A stretch of DNA of 64,000 nt from Vibrio crassostreae 9ZC13 (GTDB lineage Bacteria > Pseudomonadota > Gammaproteobacteria > Enterobacterales > Vibrionaceae). The stretch spans positions 1,424,446 to 1,488,445 of the forward strand of contig NZ_AJYZ02000019.1 of NCBI RefSeq assembly GCF_000272045.2, given 5' to 3'. The position numbers were made by a program, and so were the translations under genes. Positions 53,897-63,390 of the stretch are shown here, piece by piece. A model generated the notes under the pieces. It did no database searches. It saw only the letters and a program-made list of their open reading frames with translations, and was not told the origin of the DNA. Every line of letters starts with the position of its first letter. Within the stretch, counting starts at the first letter, position 1.

Positions 53897-55807
53897 CTAT
53901 TTATCAACAATGAAGCCTTGGAACACTTCTACGTAGTTATCAGACAGGATATCTAGCTGAGTCTGAGTTTCTATTCGAGACGCGATGGTGGTGACGCCTA
54001 GGTTGTGAGCGGTTCTAGAGATCGATGTTAAGGTGAACTTCTGTTTTTCGTCATCAAGGTTATGTGTGAACAGGTAATCTAGTTTCACATAACTTGGACG
54101 GTATTCGTTGATGTAATCCAGTGATTGGAAGTTACGTCCGTAGTTATCGACACCAAACACCGCTTCAGCGTTGCGAATGGTGTTACACAATAGTGCCGTG
54201 TAGTGCGGAACGTTGATGAAGCAGTTTTCTGGAATCTCAAAGTGCAACAGGTGAGCGATTGAAGCATTCTGTTCAAGCGTCTTACCGATCCAACGGATGA
54301 AGCTTGGTTGAGATATACTGCTTGGCGAGAGATTAATAGCGACTGGGCTGGTTACTTCTTTTGCATTGAGCTTTTCAACCATCTTCTCAATAACGTATTG
54401 GTCGAGAATGTGGCTCATTTCAAGCTGTTCTAGCGCGTATAGATACTGGTTAGCACCGTAACGCACGCCATCTTTTTCAATCGCAGAGAACACCTCTTGG
54501 TGATACGTTTTACCAAAGGCATTGTTTGCAGCCTGCAAACGGAAGGTAATGAGGTCGTTGATGATCGCTTCTTCAACCAACATACGCCATTGTTGTTTGC
54601 CCATCACTGCGCCGTGATCGTCTGCGGTTACGTAGCCGTAAGCAAGTTCTCGATTCGCCTTGGCACTTGAGAGTGCGTTATCCACCAGCGACATGATTTC
54701 AGTACTGGTTTTACGCTTGTTGCTGTAGGTCACACCAAGAGCAATATGTGGATTCGCAGTGCCTGTTGGGTCTGAACCTAGGCTCTGGATACAGTTTACG
54801 ATGCTGCTCGCGACAAGTTTCAGTTCGCTCTCATCAATGTTTGGCATGATGAAACCGAACTCGTCACTAGAAATACGAGCGATGGTGATATCTGGAGATG
54901 AAATTGAAGCTTGCAGCTGTTCAGCCAGTTGATGAACCAAGGCATCACCTTCTTGATAGCCCTTTTCATCGTACTCTTCACTGATAAACTCCGCTTTAAG
55001 TACCGCTAAACCACCTAAGCTCGACTCCTCTAACCATTGAGTTAACTGAGACATGTAGTAAGCACGGTTACCTAGCTGAGATACAGGGTCGATATATGCT
55101 CTTTCACGTAACTTCTGAGCTTCTTTCGCTTGGTTTTTAAATGCCAGTTCAACTTGAGTCGACATGTGGTTGATACCATCGACAACCAAGGTGAGATCTT
55201 TTGTCTTTGGACGAGCCAGAGGTTCGCCAAACTGATTCTTGGCGATCTGATCCATCTTGGTAATGATCAACGAGAGCGGGCGTAAAGCGCGCTTAAGGAT
55301 CCAAGAGATAGACACCAAACCGAGCAAGAAGATCGTGCCAAATATGCTCAGTAAGCGGATGAATGCTTGCCAAAGTTGATCGTAGGCAGGGCCTGGGTGA
55401 CTTACGATCTCGACCTCGGCCAATTGCATCCAGCCACTGGTGATCACGCGGCGGTCATGAACAGGCTCGAACAGGTTTAGGTTGGTAAACCACTCTGGTA
55501 CGCCAGTTGGCTTTACAGGGTATGAGCGGAGAATGTCTTCACCGCTATCGAGAAAGATCAATCGAACGACTGAGTAAGAACTGCCATCAAACAGGGCGTT
55601 GATAACAGACTCCACTGCCACCTTGTCCTTTTCTTCTAGGTAAGGGGCGAGAGCCAGTCCAACAGTATTAATGGTATTACTTACCTCAGAGCGTTGCTGC
55701 TCCTCTAAGTATCCACGGGTGGTATTGAATTCGATCATAAAAACTGACGTCATCAGCAGTATGAACACTGCAACCATCCCGACCACAAGCTGTTTATATA
55801 AAGTCAT
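53897..55807 (-). CDS. lapD: c-di-GMP receptor LapD (degenerate GGDEF-EAL)
   Basis: 636 residues. An N-terminal helix, a periplasmic LapD/MoxY domain (about 25-150) and a second helix (about 145-170) lead into a HAMP-like stretch, then GGDEF and EAL domains. The GGDEF motif is changed to ISSDEFGF, and the EAL region has QEVFSAIEK, FEIPENCF and VKLDYLF with the key catalytic residues missing, so it binds but does not make or break c-di-GMP. With c-di-GMP bound it sequesters LapG in the periplasm and so keeps the adhesin attached. Five bases after lapG. Confidence 0.93.
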   Translation of the reverse strand: MTLYKQLVVGMVAVFILLMTSVFMIEFNTTRGYLEEQQRSEVSNTINTVGLALAPYLEEKDKVAVESVINALFDGSSYSVVRLIFLDSGEDILRSYPVKPTGVPEWFTNLNLFEPVHDRRVITSGWMQLAEVEIVSHPGPAYDQLWQAFIRLLSIFGTIFLLGLVSISWILKRALRPLSLIITKMDQIAKNQFGEPLARPKTKDLTLVVDGINHMSTQVELAFKNQAKEAQKLRERAYIDPVSQLGNRAYYMSQLTQWLEESSLGGLAVLKAEFISEEYDEKGYQEGDALVHQLAEQLQASISSPDITIARISSDEFGFIMPNIDESELKLVASSIVNCIQSLGSDPTGTANPHIALGVTYSNKRKTSTEIMSLVDNALSSAKANRELAYGYVTADDHGAVMGKQQWRMLVEEAIINDLITFRLQAANNAFGKTYHQEVFSAIEKDGVRYGANQYLYALEQLEMSHILDQYVIEKMVEKLNAKEVTSPVAINLSPSSISQPSFIRWIGKTLEQNASIAHLLHFEIPENCFINVPHYTALLCNTIRNAEAVFGVDNYGRNFQSLDYINEYRPSYVKLDYLFTHNLDDEKQKFTLTSISRTAHNLGVTTIASRIETQTQLDILSDNYVEVFQGFIVDK

Positions 55808-55812
55808 TGTAC

Positions 55813-56481
55813 CTACTCATCGTAATTGATAATGGGTTTGTTTAATTTTAGAGAGCGCTCACGTGAACGTAAGTCGTTCCATAAGCTCAATCTTGAAGAT
55901 TTCCCTGCCAACTTGCCGCTGCCTGCTGCCGACTTGATCAACCAAAGGTTTTTACCGTTAAAACTGTAAATTGGTCTTAGATCTGGGCGTTTGGAACCGC
56001 GTTTAATTTCAGGGTTTAAGTTGTCCAAAATTAATGGCTCTGCACTCGGTGTTGAGTAGTAAGCTAACACCATGTGGAACTGGTTTAGTTCCAGTGCTTT
56101 TACGTACACTAATCGTAATTTCTTATCTGGGACGCCCAGTTCAAGCAAAGAGAAGTATTTTGCGATTGTGAAGTCTTCACAATCACCGGCGTTGCTGCCT
56201 AAAAATTCCAGTGGTGTTGCCCAGTAATCATTCTTTCCCCACAGTATGTTGTCATCGACAAAGTACATCTGGTTGAAGAACTGGTTCACCGACCTGAGCT
56301 TCTCTTTTTCACTTAATCCGTCGTATGACGTCATATTTGAGCGCCATGTTGCCACTCGCTTTCCGGCTCTATCGCCGTAGGTTTTGGTCACTGCATCTAT
56401 CCACCGTTGGTCGCTCTTGTTGAGCGCCACAGAGGTGAAAGAGGTGAGGACCAGCAGCAATAGCGAAATCCGAGACTTCAT
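55813..56481 (-). CDS. lapG: Periplasmic cysteine protease LapG
   Basis: 222 residues with a signal peptide (ISLLLLVLTSFTSVALN). Bacterial transglutaminase-like cysteine protease (DUF920) with the triad Cys101 in SNAGDCEDFTIAKYF, His136 in LNQFHMVLAYY and Asp153 in LILDNLNPEI. The His-to-Asp spacing (17) matches Pseudomonas LapG. It cuts the retention module of a large adhesin, releasing the cell from the surface, unless held by LapD. Calcium-binding acidic residues are likely but I did not assign them. Confidence 0.94.
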   Translation of the reverse strand: MKSRISLLLLVLTSFTSVALNKSDQRWIDAVTKTYGDRAGKRVATWRSNMTSYDGLSEKEKLRSVNQFFNQMYFVDDNILWGKNDYWATPLEFLGSNAGDCEDFTIAKYFSLLELGVPDKKLRLVYVKALELNQFHMVLAYYSTPSAEPLILDNLNPEIKRGSKRPDLRPIYSFNGKNLWLIKSAAGSGKLAGKSSRLSLWNDLRSRERSLKLNKPIINYDE

Positions 56482-56540
56482 AGCCTCTGCTCTTGTCTAT
56501 TTGCTGTGTATTGAAAGGCGTTATCAAACATCAAACGTCA

Positions 56541-57932
56541 TTACTCTTTTAGTGCATTGTTTTGAGCGCTTAATAGTGGCTTCAACATGTACTCAAGCAC
56601 GGTTCTTTTACCCGTGATGATATCGACAGAGGCGGTCATACCTGGAATGATTGGCAACTCTTCGTTCTGTCCAAAATTGTGTTTTTCGGTGCGCACGCGC
56701 ACGATATAGAAGCTATTGCCTTCTTCATCTTGAGTGGTATCGGCACTGATGTGCTCTAACACGCCTTCTAGACCACCGTACTTAGTGAAGTCATAAGCAC
56801 TGAATTTAACGATGGCAGTCAATTCTGGGCGTAGGAACGCGATATCTTGCGGGGCGATTTTCGCTTCAACCAATAGAGAGTCTTCTGTTGGTACAATCTC
56901 AACGATGTCCATACCCGGTTGGATAACCCCGCCGACAGTATTAATACCCAATGTTTTAACTGTGCCTGTTACAGGAGAAACCACCACGGTACGGTTTACT
57001 CTGTCTTCTAGGCCAACGGCAGATTCGGTCATTGCAGAGAGCTTGTCTTGGGCTTGATTGAGTTTTTCTTGTTGTTCGGAGCGGAAGTTCAGTGCGGCGT
57101 CAATACGGCTGAGCATGGATTCTTTGATTGCTGAGCGTAAAAGAGGAATTTTTAGCTCGCTCGAAGTCATTTCTCGGCGAGTGTCGTTCACTTGTCTTTG
57201 CAGTTTAAGTAATTCAATTCGTGGTACCACCCCTTCATCGGCGAGAGGTTTGGTGATATCCAGTTCTTGGCGAGCAAACTGGTAGCTCTGTTTTAGGTTT
57301 CGAACACGCGCTTTAATCTCAACTAGGTCTTGCTGTTTCTGTTCAACTTGTTGATCAAAAACGGAAAGCTGGTTTCTCAGATTATTGAGATCTTGACGGT
57401 ATTCTGCTTTTTGACGATTAACCAGTTGAGGTTGAAGTTCATAGAATTTAGGTGGGAACGCAAGCTTGCCATAATCGAGAGTGACACTTTTCTTCCATTC
57501 TTTTTCAGAGAATTCTTCATTGATGACAACACTGGTCAGGGAAGCGGAAAGCATTAACACGTTGGCGGTCAAGTTCGCGACTTGTTGTTCACGTTCGCGG
57601 AAATCAGAACGGAATCGTGTATCATCGATTAACAGCAGTTGTTGACCTTTTTGAACGCGTTGGCCTTCTTTAACTAAGATTTCTTTAACCAAGCCACCTT
57701 CAAGGTTTTGTACCACTTGGATCTGAGAGGAGGGGATCACTTTGCCTTGGCCAACGGTAACTTTGTCGATCTCTGCCCATGCAGACCACCCAATAGCAGC
57801 AATAAAAAACAGAACGATCACCCACAACATAATTCGCGCACTGGTGGGCGTATTGAGGAGTAGTGCCGCTGTTTTATCATCGACATACTCAAGCTCGGTC
57901 TCGTTCAATTTGCTGAAATTTTTCTGACTCAT
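56541..57932 (-). CDS. lapC: Type I secretion membrane-fusion protein LapC
   Basis: 463 residues, HlyD family. One N-terminal membrane helix (MLWVIVLFFIAAIGWSAWA), a lipoyl-like half-motif (VTVGQGKVIPSSQIQVVQNL), a long coiled coil (about 120-310: YRQDLNNLRNQLSVFDQQVE), and a second lipoyl/beta-barrel part (VVVSPVTGTVKTLGINTVGG; VIQPGMDIVEIVPTEDSLLV) ending MTASVDIITGKRTVLEYMLK. It connects LapB to an outer-membrane channel. First gene of the lap operon. Confidence 0.93.
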   Translation of the reverse strand: MSQKNFSKLNETELEYVDDKTAALLLNTPTSARIMLWVIVLFFIAAIGWSAWAEIDKVTVGQGKVIPSSQIQVVQNLEGGLVKEILVKEGQRVQKGQQLLLIDDTRFRSDFREREQQVANLTANVLMLSASLTSVVINEEFSEKEWKKSVTLDYGKLAFPPKFYELQPQLVNRQKAEYRQDLNNLRNQLSVFDQQVEQKQQDLVEIKARVRNLKQSYQFARQELDITKPLADEGVVPRIELLKLQRQVNDTRREMTSSELKIPLLRSAIKESMLSRIDAALNFRSEQQEKLNQAQDKLSAMTESAVGLEDRVNRTVVVSPVTGTVKTLGINTVGGVIQPGMDIVEIVPTEDSLLVEAKIAPQDIAFLRPELTAIVKFSAYDFTKYGGLEGVLEHISADTTQDEEGNSFYIVRVRTEKHNFGQNEELPIIPGMTASVDIITGKRTVLEYMLKPLLSAQNNALKE

Positions 57933-58044
57933 AACAGTCCTTGTTCGCTAAATAAAAGTGCAAGCCTATTGAGTGTATTCTTACTTTTGATAAATGTTAA
58001 GATTTTGCTCATTTAAATCTTTGAATTTATATATTTTTTAAGAC

Positions 58045-59340
58045 TTATCGGTTCTTGAAATCTGTTTTATCGAGTTGGTGCTTTCTTAGTTTGTCATACA
58101 GTGTTTTTCGCGATACCTGCAGCTCTTGTTGTACTTCTTTTAAACGACCTTGATGGCGATGTAGTGCCTCAATCAAGATAATTTGTTCAAAGCTATCGGT
58201 GCGTTGGTTTAACGACTGTTGTTGCTCTTCAATGCTCATATCGAGTTCATTTTGCTCATTAGTATCGTTGTCGAGCGACGGCTGCTTAATTTGAGTCAGC
58301 ACTCTGAGTTCAGCATGTTGGCGAAGCTGACGAATGTTCTCCGTCCAATGCGTTGCAATGAGTCTCTGGATCTCTTTTTCTGTAATCACGGGTGGCGGCA
58401 GTTGATAGCGACTGGCTGCACCACGAGCAAAGTGTTTGAACAAAGAGCCAATATCTTCCGTTCTTTGCGCCAAGGGTAGTAAATTAAATCGGCGCAGTTC
58501 ACCTGTAATTGTAGTAGGAACTACTGTAGTTGCGATAATGATACAAGTTGCATTGGTCTTGCATGAGTTTTCACGAAGTAGAGTGGGTTTTAGAGCGGCT
58601 AACCATAGCCATTGCTGCGAAGTTAACGCTTCTGTTTCATGGATATAGAGTGTTCCACCTTGATGCTTCAAGAACAGTTGCAAAATAAACTGATGGAATG
58701 TCGCTTCGTCACTGCGTGGCAAATTAAACGCCGCGACAGGGCAAAGCTCTGCGGTTTGATGACTGTGTAAATCATGGGTGTATTGTGCAGTGACCCTTTT
58801 CCCCGTCCCTAAATCACCAACAAACAATAGAAGTGGGTTGGTTTTGGTATCTAGGGTGATCAATTCTCGGCGTAATGCCTGCATTGATGGTGATTGACCA
58901 ATCAGTTTCGGGCCAACCTGATTTTGCATTGCCAACTCTTTACGCAATAGGTTGTTCTCTTCAACCAGTGCGAGCTTATCTGCGGCTTTTTTAACGGCAG
59001 TGAGTAGGGCATCGACTACAAATGGCTTTTCCAGAAAATCGTAAGCACCGGCTTTCATCGCTGATACCGCGGTTTGCACGTCACCATGTCCGGTAAGTAC
59101 GATGACCTGAAAATGAGGATTTTGGCTCAGCAACTTTTGCGTTAATTGAATGCCATCCATTACCGGCATGTGAATATCGGTGATGACAATTCCGGCTTGC
59201 GTGGTATCTATTTTCTTTAATGCCTCAATAGCATTGGGAAAGCCGACGATATCGATACCTTCAATGAGCATGGCTTGTTCTACCGAGTCTCGAATGGCGG
59301 GTTCATCGTCGACAAAATAGAGTTTAGGCATAGAGTGCAA
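58045..59340 (-). CDS. DctD-like response regulator with degenerate sigma-54 domain
   Basis: 431 residues. Receiver domain 4-120 with Asp11/Asp12, phospho-Asp55 (IVITDIHMPVMDG) and Lys in FLEKPF. The central AAA+ domain is worn: Walker A reads FVGDLGTGKRV instead of GESGTGKE, Walker B reads GGTLYIHETEAL with His for Asp, and the GAFTGA loop that contacts sigma-54 is absent (NLPRSDEATFHQFILQLF occupies the place). A Fis-type helix-turn-helix ends the protein (GRLKEVQQELQVSRKTLYDK). So it cannot be expected to drive sigma-54 transcription. It pairs with the kinase gene 75 bases upstream. It may act as a repressor or sigma-70 regulator. Confidence 0.88.
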   Translation of the reverse strand: MHSMPKLYFVDDEPAIRDSVEQAMLIEGIDIVGFPNAIEALKKIDTTQAGIVITDIHMPVMDGIQLTQKLLSQNPHFQVIVLTGHGDVQTAVSAMKAGAYDFLEKPFVVDALLTAVKKAADKLALVEENNLLRKELAMQNQVGPKLIGQSPSMQALRRELITLDTKTNPLLLFVGDLGTGKRVTAQYTHDLHSHQTAELCPVAAFNLPRSDEATFHQFILQLFLKHQGGTLYIHETEALTSQQWLWLAALKPTLLRENSCKTNATCIIIATTVVPTTITGELRRFNLLPLAQRTEDIGSLFKHFARGAASRYQLPPPVITEKEIQRLIATHWTENIRQLRQHAELRVLTQIKQPSLDNDTNEQNELDMSIEEQQQSLNQRTDSFEQIILIEALHRHQGRLKEVQQELQVSRKTLYDKLRKHQLDKTDFKNR

Positions 59341-59415
59341 AAGCTGATTCCTTAGCTGTAGGTGAGATTAGCAGTAATGTGAAATTCGTTTTCCGTTAAC
59401 AATAACAACGGCGTG

Positions 59416-61338
59416 TTAGTGCTTATCGTTATATAACGGGATGTTTAGCGAGAATACCATGCCTGAAGGCTCTAACCGGTTCGCGCTGATCGTGCCGTGA
59501 TACGCTTCAATAATCCGTTTCGATATTGAAAGCCCTAGCCCTAAACCTTCCGGTTTGGTGGTAAAAAACGGGTCGAACAGCTGTTCTAGCTTATCGTTCG
59601 GCATGCCAATTCCGTTATCCCAAATGATCAGCTGACAAGAGTCATGATGCAGTTGCCATTCGATGCCTATCTGTGGGCTAGCCTGTTGGTCAACGCTTTC
59701 CAGGTTTTGTTGCTCCTGCAAGATTTTCTGTTCAAGAACTTGATGTTGCAGCGCTTGAGTCGCGTTGTGAATCAGGTTCACTAGTACTTGCTCGAGTTCG
59801 GTTGGATGAATCGCAATATTGATGTCATCTGGCACCGTGCTTAGCCTTAGCGTAATTCCTTGCTTGATCATCAGCGCACTGAGAATACTGGTGGCGTTGT
59901 TGACCGCTTGGTGCAGGTTCGCCATATGATGCTCTTGTTTAGTGACCTTGCGAGTAAAGACTTTGAGTCGCGCGATGATGTCGGTAATGGTGTTGTTGAG
60001 GCCAATCATTTTCTCAAGATTGCTTTTCACCAAATCGGTTCGTTCCATTTCAAGCAGTTTTAAGCTGTTCTCACTGTAGGTTCGCAACGCTGCAAGCGGT
60101 TGGTTGATTTCGTGGTTAATGCTAGCTGACAGCTCGCCGAGTACCGCTAATTTCGCGGTTTGTGTCAGCTCTTGTTCTGTCTGTTTCAACTTGGATTGCG
60201 ACTCTTGGTATTGAAAAAGGGTTTGTTGCAGCTGTTGATTGGATTGCTTCAAGTAGTGAGTGCGTTTATCAACGGTTTGCTCTAGGTTTTGGTTGAGTCG
60301 GGTCAACGCCACTTTCGCGAGATAAGTCTGGCGCCACGACCAAGCGATGAGCATCACCAAGCTGTAAATCACCACGAAGATGACATCGATCTGCAAGATT
60401 TTAATAAGTTCAGCTCTGGTCTCTTTTAGGGCAACAACTTGGTACTGATTGTTGCTGATGGTAGCGGGGTAAAGATTAAATGCACCAAGCTTGAATAACT
60501 GGTTGGCGGTGAGCTCTTTTCGGATTTCATTGGATTGAAGGTTGCTAGATTGATTGGCGTTGCTCGCTTCTGACTGAGAGCTTGAAGAACGAAAGGCTTC
60601 GATGATCGAAATTTCGCTTTGACCGTATTGGCGTTGAAGTGCGATATCCGTTTGTTGTTGCTGAGTTAGTGGCAACAATGAATGGTAAAGCCATGGAGCT
60701 TGGCTTGATAGAAAGACCACTTGGTTAGAGTCGAGTACTACGATCTCAAAATCGTCGCTGGTTAGGATGTTTTCGAGATTTTCTAAGCTCACTTTTACGG
60801 TGATAACGCCAACAATTTCCTTGTCGATATACAGAGGTGAAGACAGAAAATAACCGCGTACGTTCGAACGAGCGCCTAGCGCGACATATTGTGTGTTGTT
60901 ACCTTGAATGGCAGAAGCAAAGTAGGGACGAAACGAGAAGTTCTCACCCACAAAAGTGCGAGGCTTTTGGTAATTACTGGAAGCGACCACAGTACCGTTC
61001 GGATCGTGAATATAGATGGTGTCGGCTTGGCTTTGATTCGACCATTCAAATAGCAATTGATTGAGCTGCGCAGCGGAAATCTTGTCTGCTTGTGGTGATG
61101 AGTCAAAATAAGAGAGCAAGCGCGGGTCATGGCTGAGCAAATCCGGGATCTGTTTGAATTTATCCAATTCAGAGTCGATTTGTAGATTGGCTTTACTTGC
61201 TGCTTCATCGAGTTGCTGAGTGACGATTTTTTCTTGGAATTGCACTGCCATAAAGTGGGTTGCGGTCAGCCCTGCAGCTCCCAATAACAATGAGAATAAA
61301 ACAAAGGGTGTCATTAGGTTAGGCAGTATTTTGGTCAC
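59416..61338 (-). CDS. DctB-like sensor histidine kinase
   Basis: 640 residues. First membrane helix near 10-30, a periplasmic double-Cache sensor (about 35-310; TIYIHDPNGTVVASSNY, FVGENFSFRPYFASAIQ), second helix VIFVVIYSLVMLIAWSW, a coiled coil, HisKA with GELSASINHEINQPLAALRT (His near 407), and HATPase_c (LVNLIHNATQALQ, IIWDNGIGMPNDKLEQLF, GLGLGLSISKRII). The layout is that of DctB, the C4-dicarboxylate sensor. A Gln/Ser/Asn-rich insert lies in the periplasmic part. Its partner is the degenerate regulator at 58045-59340. No dicarboxylate transporter gene lies nearby, so the true signal may differ. Confidence 0.9.
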   Translation of the reverse strand: MTKILPNLMTPFVLFSLLLGAAGLTATHFMAVQFQEKIVTQQLDEAASKANLQIDSELDKFKQIPDLLSHDPRLLSYFDSSPQADKISAAQLNQLLFEWSNQSQADTIYIHDPNGTVVASSNYQKPRTFVGENFSFRPYFASAIQGNNTQYVALGARSNVRGYFLSSPLYIDKEIVGVITVKVSLENLENILTSDDFEIVVLDSNQVVFLSSQAPWLYHSLLPLTQQQQTDIALQRQYGQSEISIIEAFRSSSSQSEASNANQSSNLQSNEIRKELTANQLFKLGAFNLYPATISNNQYQVVALKETRAELIKILQIDVIFVVIYSLVMLIAWSWRQTYLAKVALTRLNQNLEQTVDKRTHYLKQSNQQLQQTLFQYQESQSKLKQTEQELTQTAKLAVLGELSASINHEINQPLAALRTYSENSLKLLEMERTDLVKSNLEKMIGLNNTITDIIARLKVFTRKVTKQEHHMANLHQAVNNATSILSALMIKQGITLRLSTVPDDINIAIHPTELEQVLVNLIHNATQALQHQVLEQKILQEQQNLESVDQQASPQIGIEWQLHHDSCQLIIWDNGIGMPNDKLEQLFDPFFTTKPEGLGLGLSISKRIIEAYHGTISANRLEPSGMVFSLNIPLYNDKH

Positions 61339-61505
61339 TCGGATCTCAGCTTGTCATCGGTTTGTATAAAGATTATCAATATGATGGAGAGAGTACCGAG
61401 ATCTTGTTAACACAGAGCACCTTCTGTGAGACAAAACCATGGCTTAGACTTGTGTTTCAAAGGATTACGGCGCAAAATCACAAAAAAATTTAAAGGAGCA
61501 AGCAA

Positions 61506-62141
61506 ATGGAACTGACAGATATTCGTCGCGAATACGCTAAGGGTGGATTGAGACGTAAAGACTTGGCCGCAGACCCGATTGAGCAATTCAATTTATGGCT
61601 AGAGCAAGCCATTGAAGCGAAGTTGACGGACCCTACTGCCATGACAGTTGCTACGGTTGATGAAAATGGTCAGCCATTCCAACGCATTGTTCTGCTGAAG
61701 AATGTGGATAAAGACGGTTTCGTTTTTTACACCAACCTAGGTAGCCGTAAAGCGCACCAGCTTGAGCACAACAGCAAAATCAGTTTGCACTTTCCTTGGC
61801 ATCCACTTGAGCGACAAGTTCATATTACGGGCACGGCTGAAAAGCTGACGGCTATGGAAAATATGAAGTACTTCTCGTCACGTCCAAAAGAGAGCCAATT
61901 GGCCGCGATTGCAAGTAAGCAGAGTAGCCGCATCTCAGCGCGTGGGATCTTAGAAGGTAAGTATCTAGAGCTTAAACAGAAGTTTGCCAAAGGCGAGATT
62001 CCCGTGCCTTCTTTCTGGGGTGGCTTCCGAGTTCGTGTTGATAGCATTGAGTTCTGGCAGGGTGGTGAACACCGCTTGCACGACCGTTTCTTGTTCTCTC
62101 GCCAAGACAACAGTTGGGATATTGATCGTCTAGCGCCTTAG
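61506..62141 (+). CDS. pdxH: Pyridoxamine 5'-phosphate oxidase
   Basis: 211 residues, the family's normal size. It oxidises pyridoxine or pyridoxamine 5'-phosphate to PLP with FMN. Begins [23 protein letters not shown]-contact motifs: [40 protein letters not shown], and the C-terminal signature [18 protein letters not shown] with the PLP-contact Arg and final DIDRLAP. A ribosome site AAGGAGC precedes the start. Confidence 0.97.
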   Translation: MELTDIRREYAKGGLRRKDLAADPIEQFNLWLEQAIEAKLTDPTAMTVATVDENGQPFQRIVLLKNVDKDGFVFYTNLGSRKAHQLEHNSKISLHFPWHPLERQVHITGTAEKLTAMENMKYFSSRPKESQLAAIASKQSSRISARGILEGKYLELKQKFAKGEIPVPSFWGGFRVRVDSIEFWQGGEHRLHDRFLFSRQDNSWDIDRLAP

Positions 62142-62178
62142 GCTGCTTGATCGCTTAGCTGCTTAACAGATCCAAAAG

Positions 62179-62217
62179 TGCCGTTGATTAGACTGATCAA
62201 ATCAACGGCATTTTTTT
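62179..62217 (+). terminator. Terminator of pdxH
   Basis: TGCCGTTGATT (62179-62189) and AATCAACGGCA (62200-62210), perfect 11-bp stem, followed by T7. Confidence 0.92.
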
Positions 62218-62243
62218 GTCTGGATTTTCAGCTGAACAGTCAA

Positions 62244-63026
62244 TCAGTCACTGTGCAGAACAACGGAGATCTGTTTTTTGAGCAGAGTTTCTGGGATCAC
62301 TGAGCCCAATCCTGAATCCAACGCATACTCAATCAATTGGCTTTTACTGCGTGCATCAAACTTCTGTTTCAATCTAGCGACATGACCTTCGACCGTTTTG
62401 ATTGAAATGTTTAACGTCGACGCGATGTACTGTGGTTTCTTGCCGAAAAGCAGTAAGAACAGCACCTCTGATTCTCTCGAAGTCAGCCGCTTTTGCAGCT
62501 TAGACACGCGCGGCTCTGACCCCGCAAGCGATGCATGATCGCCTTTTGTCCCTGTGGCCTGACAAACCCAATGACCAACCTCTAAGATCGCGGTATCGGT
62601 AAGCTCTTGGCCATAGAAGATGGTGCCTTGGACGTTGTCGTCATCATCAAGCCAAGGGGTTTTGGTAAAGATATGGGCGTGCCAGCGTCCGTCTGGATAG
62701 GGGTGAATATCGAGAATCTTAAGGGTACTGCGTGTATCCATTACATGTTTGTCTTGAGCCCTGAAATCTTGTGCGCACTCAGTGGTTTGACTGGGCATGT
62801 CGAAGTCGGTCAAGCCAGTACAAGTCTCATTGGGTTTTAAGCCAATCAATTGGTTGTAAGCAAGGTTGGCATACACGAAGACCGAGTCAGTATCTTTGCA
62901 GCCCCAGCAGCCTGGAAGTTGTTCGAATAAAGAACGATGTATGGAGTTGAGTGGATCTGGCAAGGTTTTATCTCGTAAGCTGAGGTATGGCAATGATATC
63001 AGTTTCTTATAGCGCTGCAATGGCAA
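62244..63026 (-). CDS. PAS-LuxR transcriptional regulator
   Basis: 260 residues. A PAS domain spans about 28-150 (LFEQLPGCWGCKDTDSVFVY; TLKILDIHPYPDGRWHAHIF; GTIFYGQELTDTAILEV). A LuxR/NarL-type helix-turn-helix starts near 175: LTSRESEVLFLLLFGKKPQY, ASTLNISIKTVEGHVARLKQ, KFDARSKSQLIEYALDSG. It lacks a receiver domain, so it senses a small molecule or redox/light signal through PAS rather than phosphorylation. Unlinked to an obvious partner; target genes unknown. Possible targets include the gene to its right, whose downstream region holds palindromes. Confidence 0.88.
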   Translation of the reverse strand: MPLQRYKKLISLPYLSLRDKTLPDPLNSIHRSLFEQLPGCWGCKDTDSVFVYANLAYNQLIGLKPNETCTGLTDFDMPSQTTECAQDFRAQDKHVMDTRSTLKILDIHPYPDGRWHAHIFTKTPWLDDDDNVQGTIFYGQELTDTAILEVGHWVCQATGTKGDHASLAGSEPRVSKLQKRLTSRESEVLFLLLFGKKPQYIASTLNISIKTVEGHVARLKQKFDARSKSQLIEYALDSGLGSVIPETLLKKQISVVLHSD

Positions 63027-63124
63027 TTAGAGTACGAAAAATAAGGGGTGACTGACAGTTAAACGGACTGTTGATTAACTGTGTCAATCACGGAGAATCG
63101 ATGGGCATAAAGGGTGATAATCAG

Positions 63125-63157
63125 GCAAAAAAAAGCCAGCCTGAAGAGGGGCTGGCT
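63125..63157 (-). terminator. Terminator in the gap right of the PAS-LuxR gene
   Basis: AGCCAGCC (63134-63141) and GGCTGGCT (63150-63157), perfect 8-bp stem, followed on the leftward strand by a T-run. It stops transcripts coming from the gene at 63391 onward, 230 bases past its stop. Confidence 0.85.
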
Positions 63158-63279
63158 AAAGACAAGATATGCCTTGTCGACATGTAGAAGATTTTCAGTC
63201 TAATTTACGAGGGTCAGGTAAATTAAACTGAGGCATCAATTTGATACCCAGAGTGACTTACTACTCTATCGACGAATCT

Positions 63280-63317
63280 ACTCCTAGGAGTGCTTATGCA
63301 TAAGGGGGGAATTCCCC
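63280..63317. other. Pair of short perfect palindromes in the 63158-63390 gap
   Basis: ACTCCTAGGAGT (63280-63291) and GGGGAATTCCCC (63306-63317), with TATGCATA between (about 63296-63303). The rest of the gap has no gene or promoter I can assign. Likely regulatory or structural sites, role unknown. Confidence 0.3.
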
Positions 63318-63390
63318 TATAAATGTTGCTCAATGTGATAATTGAGAACCTAGAGTAAATATTTGGGGTTCTGAGCCTATGACTGGGAGC

